A stretch of 64,000 bases of DNA, taken from VXNF01 sp964291305 (GTDB taxonomy: Bacteria > Actinomycetota > Acidimicrobiia > Acidimicrobiales > CATQHL01). Position numbers and translations under genes: made by a program. Under the pieces are notes generated by a model. The model saw nothing but the letters and a program-made list of their open reading frames with translations. It did no database searches and had not been told where the DNA came from. This document shows positions 46,579 through 56,477 of the stretch, in pieces; the first letter of the stretch is position 1; each line of letters starts with the position of its first letter. The stretch spans positions 868,001 through 932,000 of the forward strand of contig OZ219783.1 of the NCBI GenBank assembly GCA_964291305.2. The letters are read 5' to 3'.

Positions 46579-48954
46579 GTGACAGTGCTGTCGCCAGAAA
46601 CACCAGAAACAACCGCTGAACTCAATCCAGTTGAAACAGCTGAAGCGCCTGCTGATCTAGAGCAAGCTTTGCTCAGCCCCACCGAAGCAGTGGATGCCGC
46701 CAAGCGCTGGATGACGACTCCCCGGTTTGCCGGTCTGACTCGCTTGTACTCAGCGCGCCAAGTGGCCGAGCAGCGGGGAGCGCTCGCCGCCGACTACACC
46801 GTGGCCCGGGTAGCTGCCGAGAGGTTCTACAAGCTGCTGCGACAACTCTTCGACGAGCGCCGCAGCATTACGACTTTCGGGCCCTACTCGCCGGGGCAGG
46901 CGGTCGCTATGAAGCGAGCAGGTATCCAGGGCATCTACCTTGGAGGCTGGGCCACCTCAGCCAAAGGCTCGCTGCACGAGGATCCCGGCCCCGACCTAGC
47001 TGGCTACCCGCTCAGTTCGGTGCCAGAAGAGGCGGCCGGCATCGTGCGGGCTTTGCTGACCGCTGACCGTAACCAAAGCTTCGCCCGCTCGCGCATGAGC
47101 CCTGCTGAGAGGGTCGACGCTCAGCAGGCGGACTACTCCCCGTTCATCATCGCCGACGCCGACACCGGCCACGGTGGTGACCCGCACGTCCGGAACCTAA
47201 TTAGGCGCTTCGTGGAGGTGGGCGTGCCCGGCTACCACATCGAGGATCAACGCCCGGGCCAGAAGAAGTGCGGCCACCAGGGGGGCAAGGTGCTGGTGGG
47301 CTCCGACGAGCAGATCAAGCGGTTGAACGCGGCTCGCTTCCAACTCGACGTCATGGGTGTGTCGGGCATCATCGTGGCTCGCACCGACGCCGAGGCCGCC
47401 AGCCTGCTAGACAGCGCCGCCGACGAGCGCGATCAGCCTTTCGTGCTGGGAGCAACCCGGCGCAACTTGCCCTCCTACAAGGCCGCCTACCTAGCGGTTC
47501 TGCGGCGTCTCACCACCGCCGGGGTGGAGGGCGCTAATGGTCATTTGCTGTACGCCCTGCCGCAGGTGCAGTACGAGCGGGCAGACGCCTGGCTAGACGC
47601 CAACGGTGTCGGCGAGGCTATTGCCGAGGCCTTGCGGGCCGCGGCGAACTCTCCGATCTCCCCCGAGCTGAACCTTCCCGAACGTATTGCCGACTTGGCC
47701 ACCGGCGCCTTCGCCGAGGCTTGGCAGGCTGCCGCAGGGCTCTGTACCTACGGAGAGGCTATGGCCGAGCGGATTTCCGCCCTTGCCGCTGAGGGGGCCG
47801 ATGTGGGCATCAGCGCCGTCGAGTGGAGGAACTTTGCCCGCATCGCCAGCTGGGAGTGTGCCCGGGAGCGAGCGGCTGAACTTGGCCTGGATGTCTATTG
47901 GGATGCCGAGCCGGCGCGCACGCCCGAGGGCTACTACCAAGTGCAGGGCGGTATCCCCTATGCGGTGGCAAAGTCGCTAGCGGTAGCCCCTTTTGCCGAC
48001 CTGCTGTGGATGGAGACCAAGACCGCCGACCTGGCCGACGCCCGGGAGTTCGCCGAGGCTATCCACGCCGTGTACCCCGACAAGATGCTGGCCTATAACC
48101 TCTCGCCGTCGTTCAACTGGGACACCACCGGCATGAGCGACTCCGAGATGCGAGAGTTCCCCGCCGAGCTGGCCAAGCTGGGATTTGTGTTCAACTTCAT
48201 AACTTACGGTGGTCATCAGATCGACGGCATGGCCGGCGAGCAGTTCGCCGCTTCGCTGAACGAGGAGGGAATGCTGGCTCTCGCCAAGCTGCAGCGCCGC
48301 CTGCGACTGGTGGATTCGCCCTATCGCACACCGCAGACGCTCGTCGGCGGTCCTCGGGCCGATGCCGCCCTCATGGCCTGTACGGGCCGTACCGCAACCA
48401 CCCGGGCTATGGGCAAGGGCTCCACGCAGTATCAGCATCTTGTGCAGACCGAGGTGCCGACGCGCACCCTCGAGGAGTGGCTAGAGCGCTGGGCTACTCA
48501 TCACGGGCTGGCGCAACGCCCCCGAGTGCGTCTGCGACCCTGGAAGGCCGGCTCGGAGATCCTAGAGCTGACCGTCTGCGGAGGGGGCCCTAACGCCAGC
48601 AACGGCGCGCAGCAGCCGCTGGCTAACATCGTCTTCGGGGTGCTGCGCGACCGCCGAGATCGGCCGATCCTGTCGGTGCGCGACCAGAATACGCTGGCAC
48701 CAGAAATGCGGCGGAAGCGACTCATGAGCCTCATCCACCTTTTTCTGATGCTGCGCTATGAGGTCACCTCGGTGCACTACCTCACGCCCACCGAGGACAA
48801 CCGCAATCAGACCGCCAGCATGCGTCGCCAGGGTCTGTTTGCGGGCGTCGCCGACGAGGTGGGCGAAATCATCGTGGCCGACGTGAACGCCGACCTGGTT
48901 ACGAAGCTGACCACCAAGACCGAGGCGCTAGAGGAGTTCATCACGCGCCCCTAG
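46579..48954 (+). CDS. aceA: Isocitrate lyase (long, ~790-residue form)
   Basis: 791 residues, GTG with GAGGAGG upstream. Much longer than ordinary ICL (~430), matching the long form known from mycobacteria. Catalytic loop KKCGHQGGK at about 228-236, DADTGHGGDPHV, HIEDQRPGQ, ARTDAEAA, YNLSPSFNW. The extra C-terminal ~200 residues (from about 600) follow RTATTRAMGKGSTQYQHL. Splits isocitrate to glyoxylate and succinate. Neighbours malate synthase and aconitase complete the shunt. Confidence 0.95.
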   Translation: MTVLSPETPETTAELNPVETAEAPADLEQALLSPTEAVDAAKRWMTTPRFAGLTRLYSARQVAEQRGALAADYTVARVAAERFYKLLRQLFDERRSITTFGPYSPGQAVAMKRAGIQGIYLGGWATSAKGSLHEDPGPDLAGYPLSSVPEEAAGIVRALLTADRNQSFARSRMSPAERVDAQQADYSPFIIADADTGHGGDPHVRNLIRRFVEVGVPGYHIEDQRPGQKKCGHQGGKVLVGSDEQIKRLNAARFQLDVMGVSGIIVARTDAEAASLLDSAADERDQPFVLGATRRNLPSYKAAYLAVLRRLTTAGVEGANGHLLYALPQVQYERADAWLDANGVGEAIAEALRAAANSPISPELNLPERIADLATGAFAEAWQAAAGLCTYGEAMAERISALAAEGADVGISAVEWRNFARIASWECARERAAELGLDVYWDAEPARTPEGYYQVQGGIPYAVAKSLAVAPFADLLWMETKTADLADAREFAEAIHAVYPDKMLAYNLSPSFNWDTTGMSDSEMREFPAELAKLGFVFNFITYGGHQIDGMAGEQFAASLNEEGMLALAKLQRRLRLVDSPYRTPQTLVGGPRADAALMACTGRTATTRAMGKGSTQYQHLVQTEVPTRTLEEWLERWATHHGLAQRPRVRLRPWKAGSEILELTVCGGGPNASNGAQQPLANIVFGVLRDRRDRPILSVRDQNTLAPEMRRKRLMSLIHLFLMLRYEVTSVHYLTPTEDNRNQTASMRRQGLFAGVADEVGEIIVADVNADLVTKLTTKTEALEEFITRP

Positions 48955-48955
48955 G

Positions 48956-48982
48956 CCCGCCTGCTACCCCGCTACAGGCGGG
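48956..48982. terminator. Bidirectional hairpin between aceA and aconitase
   Basis: CCCGCCTG (48956-48963) and CAGGCGGG (48975-48982) form an 8-bp GC-rich stem with an 11-base loop in the 17-bp gap between convergent stops, the second arm overlapping the aconitase stop. Confidence 0.55.
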
Positions 48983-51251
48983 AGCGAATGAGGTTCAGGG
49001 CGCTGCCGGCGCGGAACCAGTCGATCTGGTCCTCCGAGAGCGTGTGATGAGTGTCAAAAGCCACCTTCGAGCCGTCGGGGCGGCTTACCTCTACGCGCAC
49101 CGGCCGGCCTGGAGCTAGCTCGGCCAGTCCCCGAAGGCTGATGCGGTCGTCCTCGCCGATGGCGTCGTAGTCGGCCGGGTCGGCGAAGCTGAGCGCCAGG
49201 ACGCCCTGCTTCTTGAGGTTGGTCTCGGCGATGCGGGCGAACGAGCGAACTATGACTGCCCGGCAGCCGCGGAAGCGAGGTTCCATGGCGGCGTGCTCTC
49301 GCGAAGAGCCCTCCCCGTAGTTGGAGTCACCGACGGCTACCCAAGACCAGCCCGCCTCGTGGTAGCGCTTGGCAATCTCGGGATATGGCCGCACCTGGCC
49401 GTCGGTCTGATCCTTACCTTCGCCGACCGCCCCACCGAAGGCGTTGACCGCGCCGGCGAAGAGGTTGCCGCTGATGTTCTCCAGATGACCTCTGAAGCGC
49501 AGCCACGGGCCAGCTGCGGAGATGTGGTCGGTGGTGCACTTGCCTTGTGCCTTCACCAGCACTGGCAGGTTCTCGAAGTCCCGGCCGTCCCAGGCGTCGA
49601 AGGGCTGTAGTTCCTGCAGGCGGTTGCTAGTGGGGGAGATTCGCACCTCTATGGCGGCCCGTTCGGCGGGCGGGGGTGGGGCCAGGAAGCCGGCCTCGCC
49701 CGGGTCGAAGCCGTCGGGGGGCAACTCCACGCCTAGCGGTTCTGGCAGTCGTACTTCCTCGCCGGCGTCGTTGCGGAGCGTGTCGTTGAGCGGGTCGAAG
49801 TCCAGCCGTCCAGCTAGAGCCAAAGCCACGACCACTTCGGGCGAGGTCACAAACGCCAGGGTGGAGGCCAAGCCGTCGTTGCGTTTGGGGAAGTTGCGGT
49901 TGTAGCTAGTGACGATCACGTTGATGTCGCCCTCGGTCACGTCGCTGCGCGACCACTGGCCGATGCACGGCCCGCAAGCGTTGGCCAGCACAGTGGCGCC
50001 CGCCTGCTCGAAGACACCCAGCAGCCCGTCGCGGGCGATGGTGGCCCGAATCTGCTCCGAGCCCGGTGTTACTAGCAGCGGCGTCTTTACCTTCAGCCCC
50101 CGCGCCACCGCCCCGGCGACGATGCTGGCCGCCCGAGTGATGTCCTCGTAGGAGGAGTTAGTGCAAGAGCCCACAAGCGCGGCGGAAATCTCCAGGGGCC
50201 AACCCTCAGCCACCGACTCAGCGCCCAGCCGCGACACCGGGCGGGCTCGGTCGGGTGTGTGTGGGCCGTTGATGTGCGGCGCCAGGGTGGAAAGGTCGAT
50301 CTCGATAACCGAGTCGTAGCAACGCTCCGGGTCGGCCAGAACCCCTTCGTCGGGCTGTAAGTGTTCGGAGATGGCGTCTGCGGCGGCGGCTACCTGCTCG
50401 CGGCCGGTGGCTTTGAGGTAGCGGGCCATTGCCTCGTCATAGGCGAACAGCGAGGTAGTGGCGCCGATCTCGGCACCCATATTGCAGATGGTGGCCTTGC
50501 CGGTGGCCGAGATGGTCTCGGCTCCTGGGCCGAAGTACTCCAAGATGGCGCCGGTGCCGCCGGCTACTGTCAGCAAGTCGGCCACCTTCAAGATGACATC
50601 CTTGGGGGCCGACCAACCCGACAAGCGGCCAGTGAGGCGCACGCCGATGAACTTTGGCCAGCGTACGTTCCAACCGAAGCCGGTCATCACGTCCACGGCG
50701 TCGGCGCCCCCCACGCCCACGGCGATCATGCCCAGCCCGCCGGCGTTGGGTGAGTGGCTGTCGGTGCCGATCATCATCCCGCCGGGGAAGGCGTAGTTCT
50801 CTAGCACCACCTGGTGGATGATGCCCGAGCCGGGCTTCCAGAAGCCGGCGCCGTAGCGAGCGCTCACCGACTCTAAGAAGTCATAGACCTCCTCGTGGTT
50901 TTCTAGAGCGGCCAGTAGGTCGCGCTTGGCATCCACCCGGGCCTGGATGAGGTGGTCGCAGTGCACCGTGGTGGGTGCAGCTACTTCGTCTAGCCCAGCG
51001 GTCATGAACTGCAGCCAGGCCATCTGGGCGGTGGCGTCCTGCATGGCTATTCGGTCGGGTCGGAAATCCACGTAGCTGACGCCTCGCTCGGGGAGCCGGC
51101 CGCCGGCATTGTCGTCGAGGTGGCCGATGAGGATCTTCTCCGCCGCCGTCAGAGGCCGGCTGTTGTGGGTGCGGGCAGCGGAAACCGCCGAGGTCAGACG
51201 GCGGTAGCTGGCTTCAATGAGTTCGATGGGGGTGCTGGCGTGGACGGCCAT
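48972..51251 (-). CDS. Aconitate hydratase (mitochondrial-like type)
   Basis: 759 residues, ATG at 51251. Iron-sulfur cysteines in GSCTNSSYED and NACGPCIGQW; TDSHSPNAGGLGM, SYNRNFPKRNDG and the swivelling-domain GDSNYGEGSSREHAA are all present. Length and motif wording fit the mitochondrial-type aconitase rather than the ~900-residue AcnA more common in actinobacteria. Converts citrate and isocitrate, feeding isocitrate lyase next door. Confidence 0.93.
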   Translation of the reverse strand: MAVHASTPIELIEASYRRLTSAVSAARTHNSRPLTAAEKILIGHLDDNAGGRLPERGVSYVDFRPDRIAMQDATAQMAWLQFMTAGLDEVAAPTTVHCDHLIQARVDAKRDLLAALENHEEVYDFLESVSARYGAGFWKPGSGIIHQVVLENYAFPGGMMIGTDSHSPNAGGLGMIAVGVGGADAVDVMTGFGWNVRWPKFIGVRLTGRLSGWSAPKDVILKVADLLTVAGGTGAILEYFGPGAETISATGKATICNMGAEIGATTSLFAYDEAMARYLKATGREQVAAAADAISEHLQPDEGVLADPERCYDSVIEIDLSTLAPHINGPHTPDRARPVSRLGAESVAEGWPLEISAALVGSCTNSSYEDITRAASIVAGAVARGLKVKTPLLVTPGSEQIRATIARDGLLGVFEQAGATVLANACGPCIGQWSRSDVTEGDINVIVTSYNRNFPKRNDGLASTLAFVTSPEVVVALALAGRLDFDPLNDTLRNDAGEEVRLPEPLGVELPPDGFDPGEAGFLAPPPPAERAAIEVRISPTSNRLQELQPFDAWDGRDFENLPVLVKAQGKCTTDHISAAGPWLRFRGHLENISGNLFAGAVNAFGGAVGEGKDQTDGQVRPYPEIAKRYHEAGWSWVAVGDSNYGEGSSREHAAMEPRFRGCRAVIVRSFARIAETNLKKQGVLALSFADPADYDAIGEDDRISLRGLAELAPGRPVRVEVSRPDGSKVAFDTHHTLSEDQIDWFRAGSALNLIRSRL

Positions 51252-51370
51252 ACGGGTTCCTCTCAGAGTCCTCTCGGAATGGGGGCTGATGTCGTGTCTA
51301 TCGGCGTTTCTACCAGCGTTCTATCGACGTTTTTATCGGTTGCTTGACCCGGCCCCACGGAGCGGGGTCT

Positions 51371-52294
51371 TCAGCGAGGCCAGCGGCGCCGAGTTGGCTT
51401 GCTGCGGTGCGAAAGTGCCCAGGCGCGTCGCCACGAAGCAGCCTCGGGGCCGGTTAGGGCTGGCGTGGTGCCAGTGTGTAACCGCCGGCGAGACTGCCAC
51501 CAGTCTGTGGTCACCTCATCGGCCAGGGCCGAAACAGCTGTCTCGATGCGCTCGCCGAGGGTCCGGATGCGCTCGCTGGGATCGGGTCGTACCGGATCGC
51601 CGAAGGTCACCAGCGTGCGGCCCGGCTTGGGCAGCAGGCGCCCCTTCGGCAGGATCTTGCGGGTGCCGGCCAGGTAGACGGGCACTACGGGCACGTCGCA
51701 GCGGTGGGCCAGGTAGGCAGCCCCGCCGCGGAACGGCTGCCCCCAGCCGTCGGTGCTGCGCCCGCCCTCGGGGTAGAGCAGCAAGCTCCAGCCACGTCGC
51801 ACCAGATTCGCTACTTCCTGAGCCGAGTCGCGCCCCACCCGTGCTCGCTCTACCGGCACGGCGCCCATAAACAGCGCCGAGGCCATCCCTTTGGGCTTCG
51901 TCGGGAAGAAGTAATCGGCGGCGGCGGCCACGATCAGGGTGTGGCGCCACGGTTCGGGGATCGATGTCAACAGCAGCGGCGTGTCTAGATGACTGTGGTG
52001 GTTGGCAGCGAAAATGGCCGGTTCCCCATCGAGGGCGGCCAGACGGTCCAACCCCAGGCGGGTGGGCTGCGCGGCCGCTGCCACCACAGGGCGCCAGACC
52101 AACTCGATCAGCGAAGCACGCAGCATTCGGGCGGGCCACTGGCGCGCCCAGTCGGTCTCGAAGTCCACGCCCCGGCGAGCTGGGTCATGAGATGTTGACA
52201 GCGACGGGTATGACGACAACGACGGGGGAGTGTTCGCCGCGCGCCACGGGAACTCCAGGTTCGCCAGTATGCGCGGTAGCGGGTTGGCGTTCAC
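51371..52294 (-). CDS. Lysophospholipid acyltransferase (PlsC-like)
   Basis: 307 residues, GTG start at 52294. Acyltransferase motifs: HX4D in NHHSHLD (99-104) and LLYPEGGRSTDGWGQPFRGGAAYLA with the EGGRS phosphate-binding block, followed by VPVVPVYLAGT. The first ~60 residues have no match to the domain. One hydrophobic segment near 60-75. Transfers acyl chains to a lysophospholipid or related acceptor; its nearness to an acyl reductase-HAD fusion suggests a shared lipid pathway. Confidence 0.87.
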   Translation of the reverse strand: MNANPLPRILANLEFPWRAANTPPSLSSYPSLSTSHDPARRGVDFETDWARQWPARMLRASLIELVWRPVVAAAAQPTRLGLDRLAALDGEPAIFAANHHSHLDTPLLLTSIPEPWRHTLIVAAAADYFFPTKPKGMASALFMGAVPVERARVGRDSAQEVANLVRRGWSLLLYPEGGRSTDGWGQPFRGGAAYLAHRCDVPVVPVYLAGTRKILPKGRLLPKPGRTLVTFGDPVRPDPSERIRTLGERIETAVSALADEVTTDWWQSRRRLHTGTTPALTGPEAASWRRAWALSHRSKPTRRRWPR

Positions 52295-52301
52295 GAGGCT
52301 C

Positions 52302-52386
52302 TCATGACACGTCTGCTATCACGACACATCGGCTCTCACGACACATCGGCTCTCACGACACATCGGCTCTCACGACACGTCGGCCA
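52302..52386. repeat. 17-bp tandem repeat x5 spanning a stop codon
   Basis: TCACGACAC(A/G)TCGGC-type units start at 52302, 52319, 52336, 52353 and 52370. The TCA of the last is the minus-strand stop of the LarA-like gene; the same Ala-Asp-Val-Ser-stop wording is repeated several times beyond it, filling the whole spacer to the acyltransferase start. Confidence 0.9.
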
Positions 52387-53986
52387 TTACGAACGGCGGC
52401 AGATGGAGGTGCGTGATGCTTGGCTGGCTTCCCACCACGTCGCTGGCGATCTCTAAAGCGTCGCTGAGGCTGGAAGCCGGCGAGAAACCCATACGCCGCA
52501 CTGCTGCCCGGTCGCCGCCCACCACTATTACCCGCCCCAGATAGCTCAAGGCGTGCGCCCCCCAATACCACATGTAGAACGGGTGCACGCCGTGGTAGGC
52601 GTAAGAGGTGCGGTATAGGTGTCGATACCACTCGTCGGTGGCGTATTGCAGTTCGTAGCGGGCTTCGATCTCGCTGGGGTCGGTGGTGTCGGCCAGCACC
52701 TGCTCGAAGAAGTCGATATAGCTGGGATGATGCACGGGGTGAAACTCCCAGGGCGTGGGATGGGTCATGATGACCACGCCGCCTTGGCGCACCAGCGGCC
52801 GCCCCCGGTAAAGGTTGAAGAAGTACCCCAACCCCAGGCACATCACCAAGATGGGGTTCATGATGGAGTTGACGTTGTAGGGGCAGATGTAAGGAAGCCC
52901 CATAGTCAGCACGTCGGTCTGACCCTCGACGGCCACGAGTTGTTGGCGGTAGACGTTCTCAGTGGTGAGCTTGTGCACGGCCTCCACTTCTCCGGCCTGC
53001 ACCGACGTAATGGCGTACGGCGCCCGCCAGGACATGAACGCCTGGCGCCGGGCCGCTGGCGACAGCACGCCCAGGCCGGCCTGCATAGCCAGGAACGAGG
53101 CCCGATCCCGCGCGGTCCACTCCCATTCCCGCTTCTGCAGCATCGACAGCGACCCGCTAGTGCCGAAGCTGTTGTTGTTTAGTGTGGTCTCGATCTGAAA
53201 CACCCGCGGGCCGTTGTCTCTCAGCACCGCCCCCTGGCGCCAGTTGGAGTGATGCAGTTCTGAGTGGCGCTGGTCCATGAAAGAACGCGACTGCAACATG
53301 GTGGCCACGTTGTGGTGGTGGCGCAGCCCCTGATAGCCCGACAGGCCGGTAGCGGTGCTCTTCCAGCCGCCGTCCATGGCCACGAGGTTGATGTTCACGT
53401 ACACCACTAGGTCGCTCTCGGCAGCCCGCCGACTGATCTGCACCTCTTCGCCGTGGTCGGTTTCGCCGAGGACGACCATGCCGTCGGGATCCTCGGCGTC
53501 GTGGTTATAGAGCCGGCGTGACGGGGCAAAGGCTTCGTACACCCGGTCGCCGACCGCGTGGCGCAACTCGGCTTCGGTCATACGCCGGTGCAGCGCCAGG
53601 GCGGCAATGACGTGCACGTCGTCCACGCCAGCGGCCGCTGCCATGTCTAAGACGGTTTCGATTACCTGCTGGCGTACATCGGGTCGCTGCATGGGCGGCA
53701 GCGGCAGCGAGATATCGTCGAAGGCGATCGTCAGGCGCATACCCGGGCTCAGCAGCGCCGGCAGTGGTTCGCTGTCGATGGGGTGCTCCAGCGCGTGGCG
53801 GATGGCGCCTGCGGGGTCAGCTAACCCCTCCAGCGGGCTGGGCGGGTAGACCACGCGAGAGCGTCCCGCCGGTAGGCGCTCGAGGCGAAAACCCTCGCCG
53901 TGGTGGAACAGGATCGGCGGCGTCGAGCGCTCTACTTCCAGCACGAAGCCCGGCCGGGGCGTGGGGGAGGCGGTGCGAGGACTCAT
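52370..53986 (-). CDS. LarA-like (DUF2088, nickel-dependent racemase family) protein
   Basis: 538 residues, ATG at 53986. The region around 75-215 resembles the N-terminal domain of lactate racemase LarA: MRLTIAFDDISLPLPPM, VHVIAALALHRRMTEAEL (His133), YNHDAED (His162), VVLGETDHGEEVQISRR and a GGWKSTATGLSG loop with a Lys where LarA attaches its pincer cofactor. The C-terminal half (from about 290) is not like LarA in wording and is Trp/Tyr/His-rich. Some isomerase or racemase activity is likely but the substrate is unknown. No larB/C/E genes are seen here. Confidence 0.65.
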   Translation of the reverse strand: MSPRTASPTPRPGFVLEVERSTPPILFHHGEGFRLERLPAGRSRVVYPPSPLEGLADPAGAIRHALEHPIDSEPLPALLSPGMRLTIAFDDISLPLPPMQRPDVRQQVIETVLDMAAAAGVDDVHVIAALALHRRMTEAELRHAVGDRVYEAFAPSRRLYNHDAEDPDGMVVLGETDHGEEVQISRRAAESDLVVYVNINLVAMDGGWKSTATGLSGYQGLRHHHNVATMLQSRSFMDQRHSELHHSNWRQGAVLRDNGPRVFQIETTLNNNSFGTSGSLSMLQKREWEWTARDRASFLAMQAGLGVLSPAARRQAFMSWRAPYAITSVQAGEVEAVHKLTTENVYRQQLVAVEGQTDVLTMGLPYICPYNVNSIMNPILVMCLGLGYFFNLYRGRPLVRQGGVVIMTHPTPWEFHPVHHPSYIDFFEQVLADTTDPSEIEARYELQYATDEWYRHLYRTSYAYHGVHPFYMWYWGAHALSYLGRVIVVGGDRAAVRRMGFSPASSLSDALEIASDVVGSQPSITHLHLPPFVMADVS

Positions 53987-54015
53987 CGGCTACTCATTGA
54001 CTACTCATCGACTGC

Positions 54016-56343
54016 TCATCGTCGCAGGATCGGCTGTGCTAACGGCAGCAGCTTGCGAGGTGCACCGGGCGCCGGCTTGAAATTCTCGATGAGCCAGCCG
54101 CGACGCCGGGCGAGGGTCGCCAGCTTGGTTTCGGGGTTCACCGCCACCGGGAACCCCACCGCCTCCAGCATCGGTAGGTCGCTGGTGGAGTCGGCGTAGG
54201 CCACCGACTCGGCTAGTGAGATTTCCTCGCGGGCGGCGTAGTTCAGTAGCGCCTCGGCGCGGCTCTCCCCGGTGGGGGGCACGGTGGCGAGCTGGCCGGT
54301 GTAGGCCGAGCCGCTGGGGGTGCGGGTTAGCGAGGCGCAGACGATGTCGTCGAACAGCGGAGCGAACGGGGCGATCACAAAGTCCAGCGCCCCGGTGATC
54401 AGCACAGTGCGATGGCCCAAAGCCCGGTGGTGGCGCACCCGACGGATGGCAGCGGGGAACGACTGTCTTAGTAGCAGGTCACTGAACATCTCGAAGCTGT
54501 CTTTGGCTAGCTGGTCCACTGGCGCCCCAGCGAAGCGGCGGTAGAAGTAGCGCAGAAAGTCGCTGCGATCCTGGCGATCTAGTTCCAGCAGCTTGGGAGC
54601 TTCGGCGAGCGTGCGGGCCACCAACCGGGCCCGATCCGAAGTGGGCATCCGCTTGGTGGCCAGCCATCCCCAGGAGGCCACCACGTTGGACGCCACCAGG
54701 GTGTTCTCCAAGTCGAAGGCAGCCATTTGACGCTGCGGCGACAGCACCTGGGTCCGCCGGCGGGTGTCGCGGTCGGTGCCGGCGCGGACCGCGGGCGCCG
54801 TCTTGAGGCGGCCCTGAGCTATGACCGACGGTAAGTGAATCTCTGTGAGATAACGGTGCCAGTGGATCTGTCTAGGGTCGAAGTTGAAGCTCTCCCGATC
54901 CTCGGGGCTCAGTGACTTGTGCAGTGATAGCAACTGGCTGATTCCGAAGGTGGCTTGACACTCCACGTAGCTGCTGTAGAGATCTACGTAGCTAAGCGCT
55001 CGCTCTACCAGGGCGCGCTTCTCGGCGAAATCGGCAGCCCTCCCCGCTAGTTCGCCGCGCACGGGCAGTGCGCTGAGGACCTTCTCGCCGGTCTCGAGGG
55101 CCCGCTTGGCTCGCTCCAGACTGTTTTGAACGCGCTTGCGGCTGGGGTACGACCAGCGAGGTGGAGCGATGGGCTGGTTGCGCTCGTCGTAGACGGGATG
55201 CTCGCAGAACCAGGCGTGTGACCAGTCGTGCAAATCCTGGAAGCGGAAGGGGTTTACCTCGCTGGAGGCCACCTGCAGCACCTTCGGCTGGCCGTCGGCG
55301 GCGGGTCCTGCAGCTGCCGCAGCGCACACCGCAGCGGCCACCATGTCCACGGGGATCACATCCAGGGCGCCCTCGGGAGCGCCGGGGAAGTCCTGCAGCA
55401 GGCCCCGGGCGTAGGAGATGATGATGGGCTCGGCCATGCGGAAGCCCCTGATCCAGCCGGGAAATGGCTCGGCTAGTGCCGACTCGATGATCGACGGGCG
55501 CACGATCGTGAGCGGGATAGGGCCACGAGTCTCAGCCAGTGCCGACTCTGCGAGAGCTTTGGTAAGCCCGTAGGCATCGGGGAATCCCAGAGAGGCCGAG
55601 CGCGCCCGGCCGACATCTACTAATCGGGTCCGCACCCAGCGCTGGCGGATCTGCTCGCGCTTGGCGCTCAGCGCGGCGGTGCCGGCGGCTCCGAGTTCGG
55701 TGGCGGCCTCCTTAGCGAACTCCTCTAACCGTTCGGGGGTGCGGCTCTCGTCCTCGATGGTGTCACGACTGCGGCGAGCGGAAGCTGCCTCGGCCCGCCA
55801 GTCCACCGCTACGGCGAAGTGGCTCTCGGCTAGTAACTCTTCGGGGGCGAACCCTCGCCGGTTGCCCGCCACGTATGCGGTGGAGACCGAAACCAGGTGC
55901 GGGGCCGCCCCTATGTCCTCCAGCAGTTGGACGAGACGGATTGGCCCTAGCAGGTTGGTTTCCACCGCCAGATCGAAGGGGTTGTCGAAGGCCACCGCAG
56001 CGGCGGCGTGAATCACGCTGTCGCAGCTGGCGAGCAAATCTCGACCTTCGGCGTCGCAGCCCAGACCTTCCAGGCTCACGTCGGCGGCGACTGCCTGGAT
56101 GCGCTGGTTGCATTCGGCGGCGAAGGCTTCGCGCCCCAAGTCGGCCCGGAGTCGGCCGAAGGCGTCGTTGCGCAGCACCTCTCGGCGGATCCGCTCGGCG
56201 GGGCCGCGGCGCCCGGGCCGCACCAGCAGGACCAGTTCGCAGTCGGGAACCGACCGCAGCAGCTTCTCCACCAAGGCGGTGCCCAGAAACCCCGTAGCGC
56301 CGGTTAGGGCGATGCGTTTGCCCGCCAATGCCTCGGGGATCAT
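54016..56343 (-). CDS. Fatty acyl-CoA reductase-like SDR fused to HAD-IB phosphatase-like domain
   Basis: 775 residues, ATG at 56343. Residues 1-400: NAD-binding TGATGFLG (14-21), VSTAYVAGN, YGLTKALAE (Tyr/Lys pair) and IVRPSIIESA, as in fatty acyl-CoA reductases. Residues about 540-775: HAD-IB, FDLENTL at the nucleophile loop (second acidic residue is Glu, not Asp), LITGALDF, and YADSTSDLPMLEAVG. Could make fatty alcohols or process an acyl-phosphate. A TetR operator box ends nine bases before its ATG; the regulator is divergent. Confidence 0.85.
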   Translation of the reverse strand: MIPEALAGKRIALTGATGFLGTALVEKLLRSVPDCELVLLVRPGRRGPAERIRREVLRNDAFGRLRADLGREAFAAECNQRIQAVAADVSLEGLGCDAEGRDLLASCDSVIHAAAAVAFDNPFDLAVETNLLGPIRLVQLLEDIGAAPHLVSVSTAYVAGNRRGFAPEELLAESHFAVAVDWRAEAASARRSRDTIEDESRTPERLEEFAKEAATELGAAGTAALSAKREQIRQRWVRTRLVDVGRARSASLGFPDAYGLTKALAESALAETRGPIPLTIVRPSIIESALAEPFPGWIRGFRMAEPIIISYARGLLQDFPGAPEGALDVIPVDMVAAAVCAAAAAGPAADGQPKVLQVASSEVNPFRFQDLHDWSHAWFCEHPVYDERNQPIAPPRWSYPSRKRVQNSLERAKRALETGEKVLSALPVRGELAGRAADFAEKRALVERALSYVDLYSSYVECQATFGISQLLSLHKSLSPEDRESFNFDPRQIHWHRYLTEIHLPSVIAQGRLKTAPAVRAGTDRDTRRRTQVLSPQRQMAAFDLENTLVASNVVASWGWLATKRMPTSDRARLVARTLAEAPKLLELDRQDRSDFLRYFYRRFAGAPVDQLAKDSFEMFSDLLLRQSFPAAIRRVRHHRALGHRTVLITGALDFVIAPFAPLFDDIVCASLTRTPSGSAYTGQLATVPPTGESRAEALLNYAAREEISLAESVAYADSTSDLPMLEAVGFPVAVNPETKLATLARRRGWLIENFKPAPGAPRKLLPLAQPILRR

Positions 56344-56351
56344 GACTCTTT

Positions 56352-56447
56352 TCTACCATGTGGTAGAGGCATCTACCACATGGTCAGGAGTGCTTGTCGG
56401 CTGTCCGCTGCGCTGAGGGTTGCACCAAGGCTCTACCAGATGGTAGA
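56352..56447. promoter_or_regulatory. Three TetR-type operator boxes
   Basis: TCTACCA(T/C)(G/A)TGGTAGA-like 16-mers at 56352-56367, 56372-56387 (right arm imperfect) and 56432-56447. The first two sit just before the acyl reductase start, the third about 30 bp before the TetR gene, so the regulator probably represses both itself and the reductase. Confidence 0.8.
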
Positions 56448-56477
56448 GAACCGCTCCTACAACTAAGCTGACATCCG

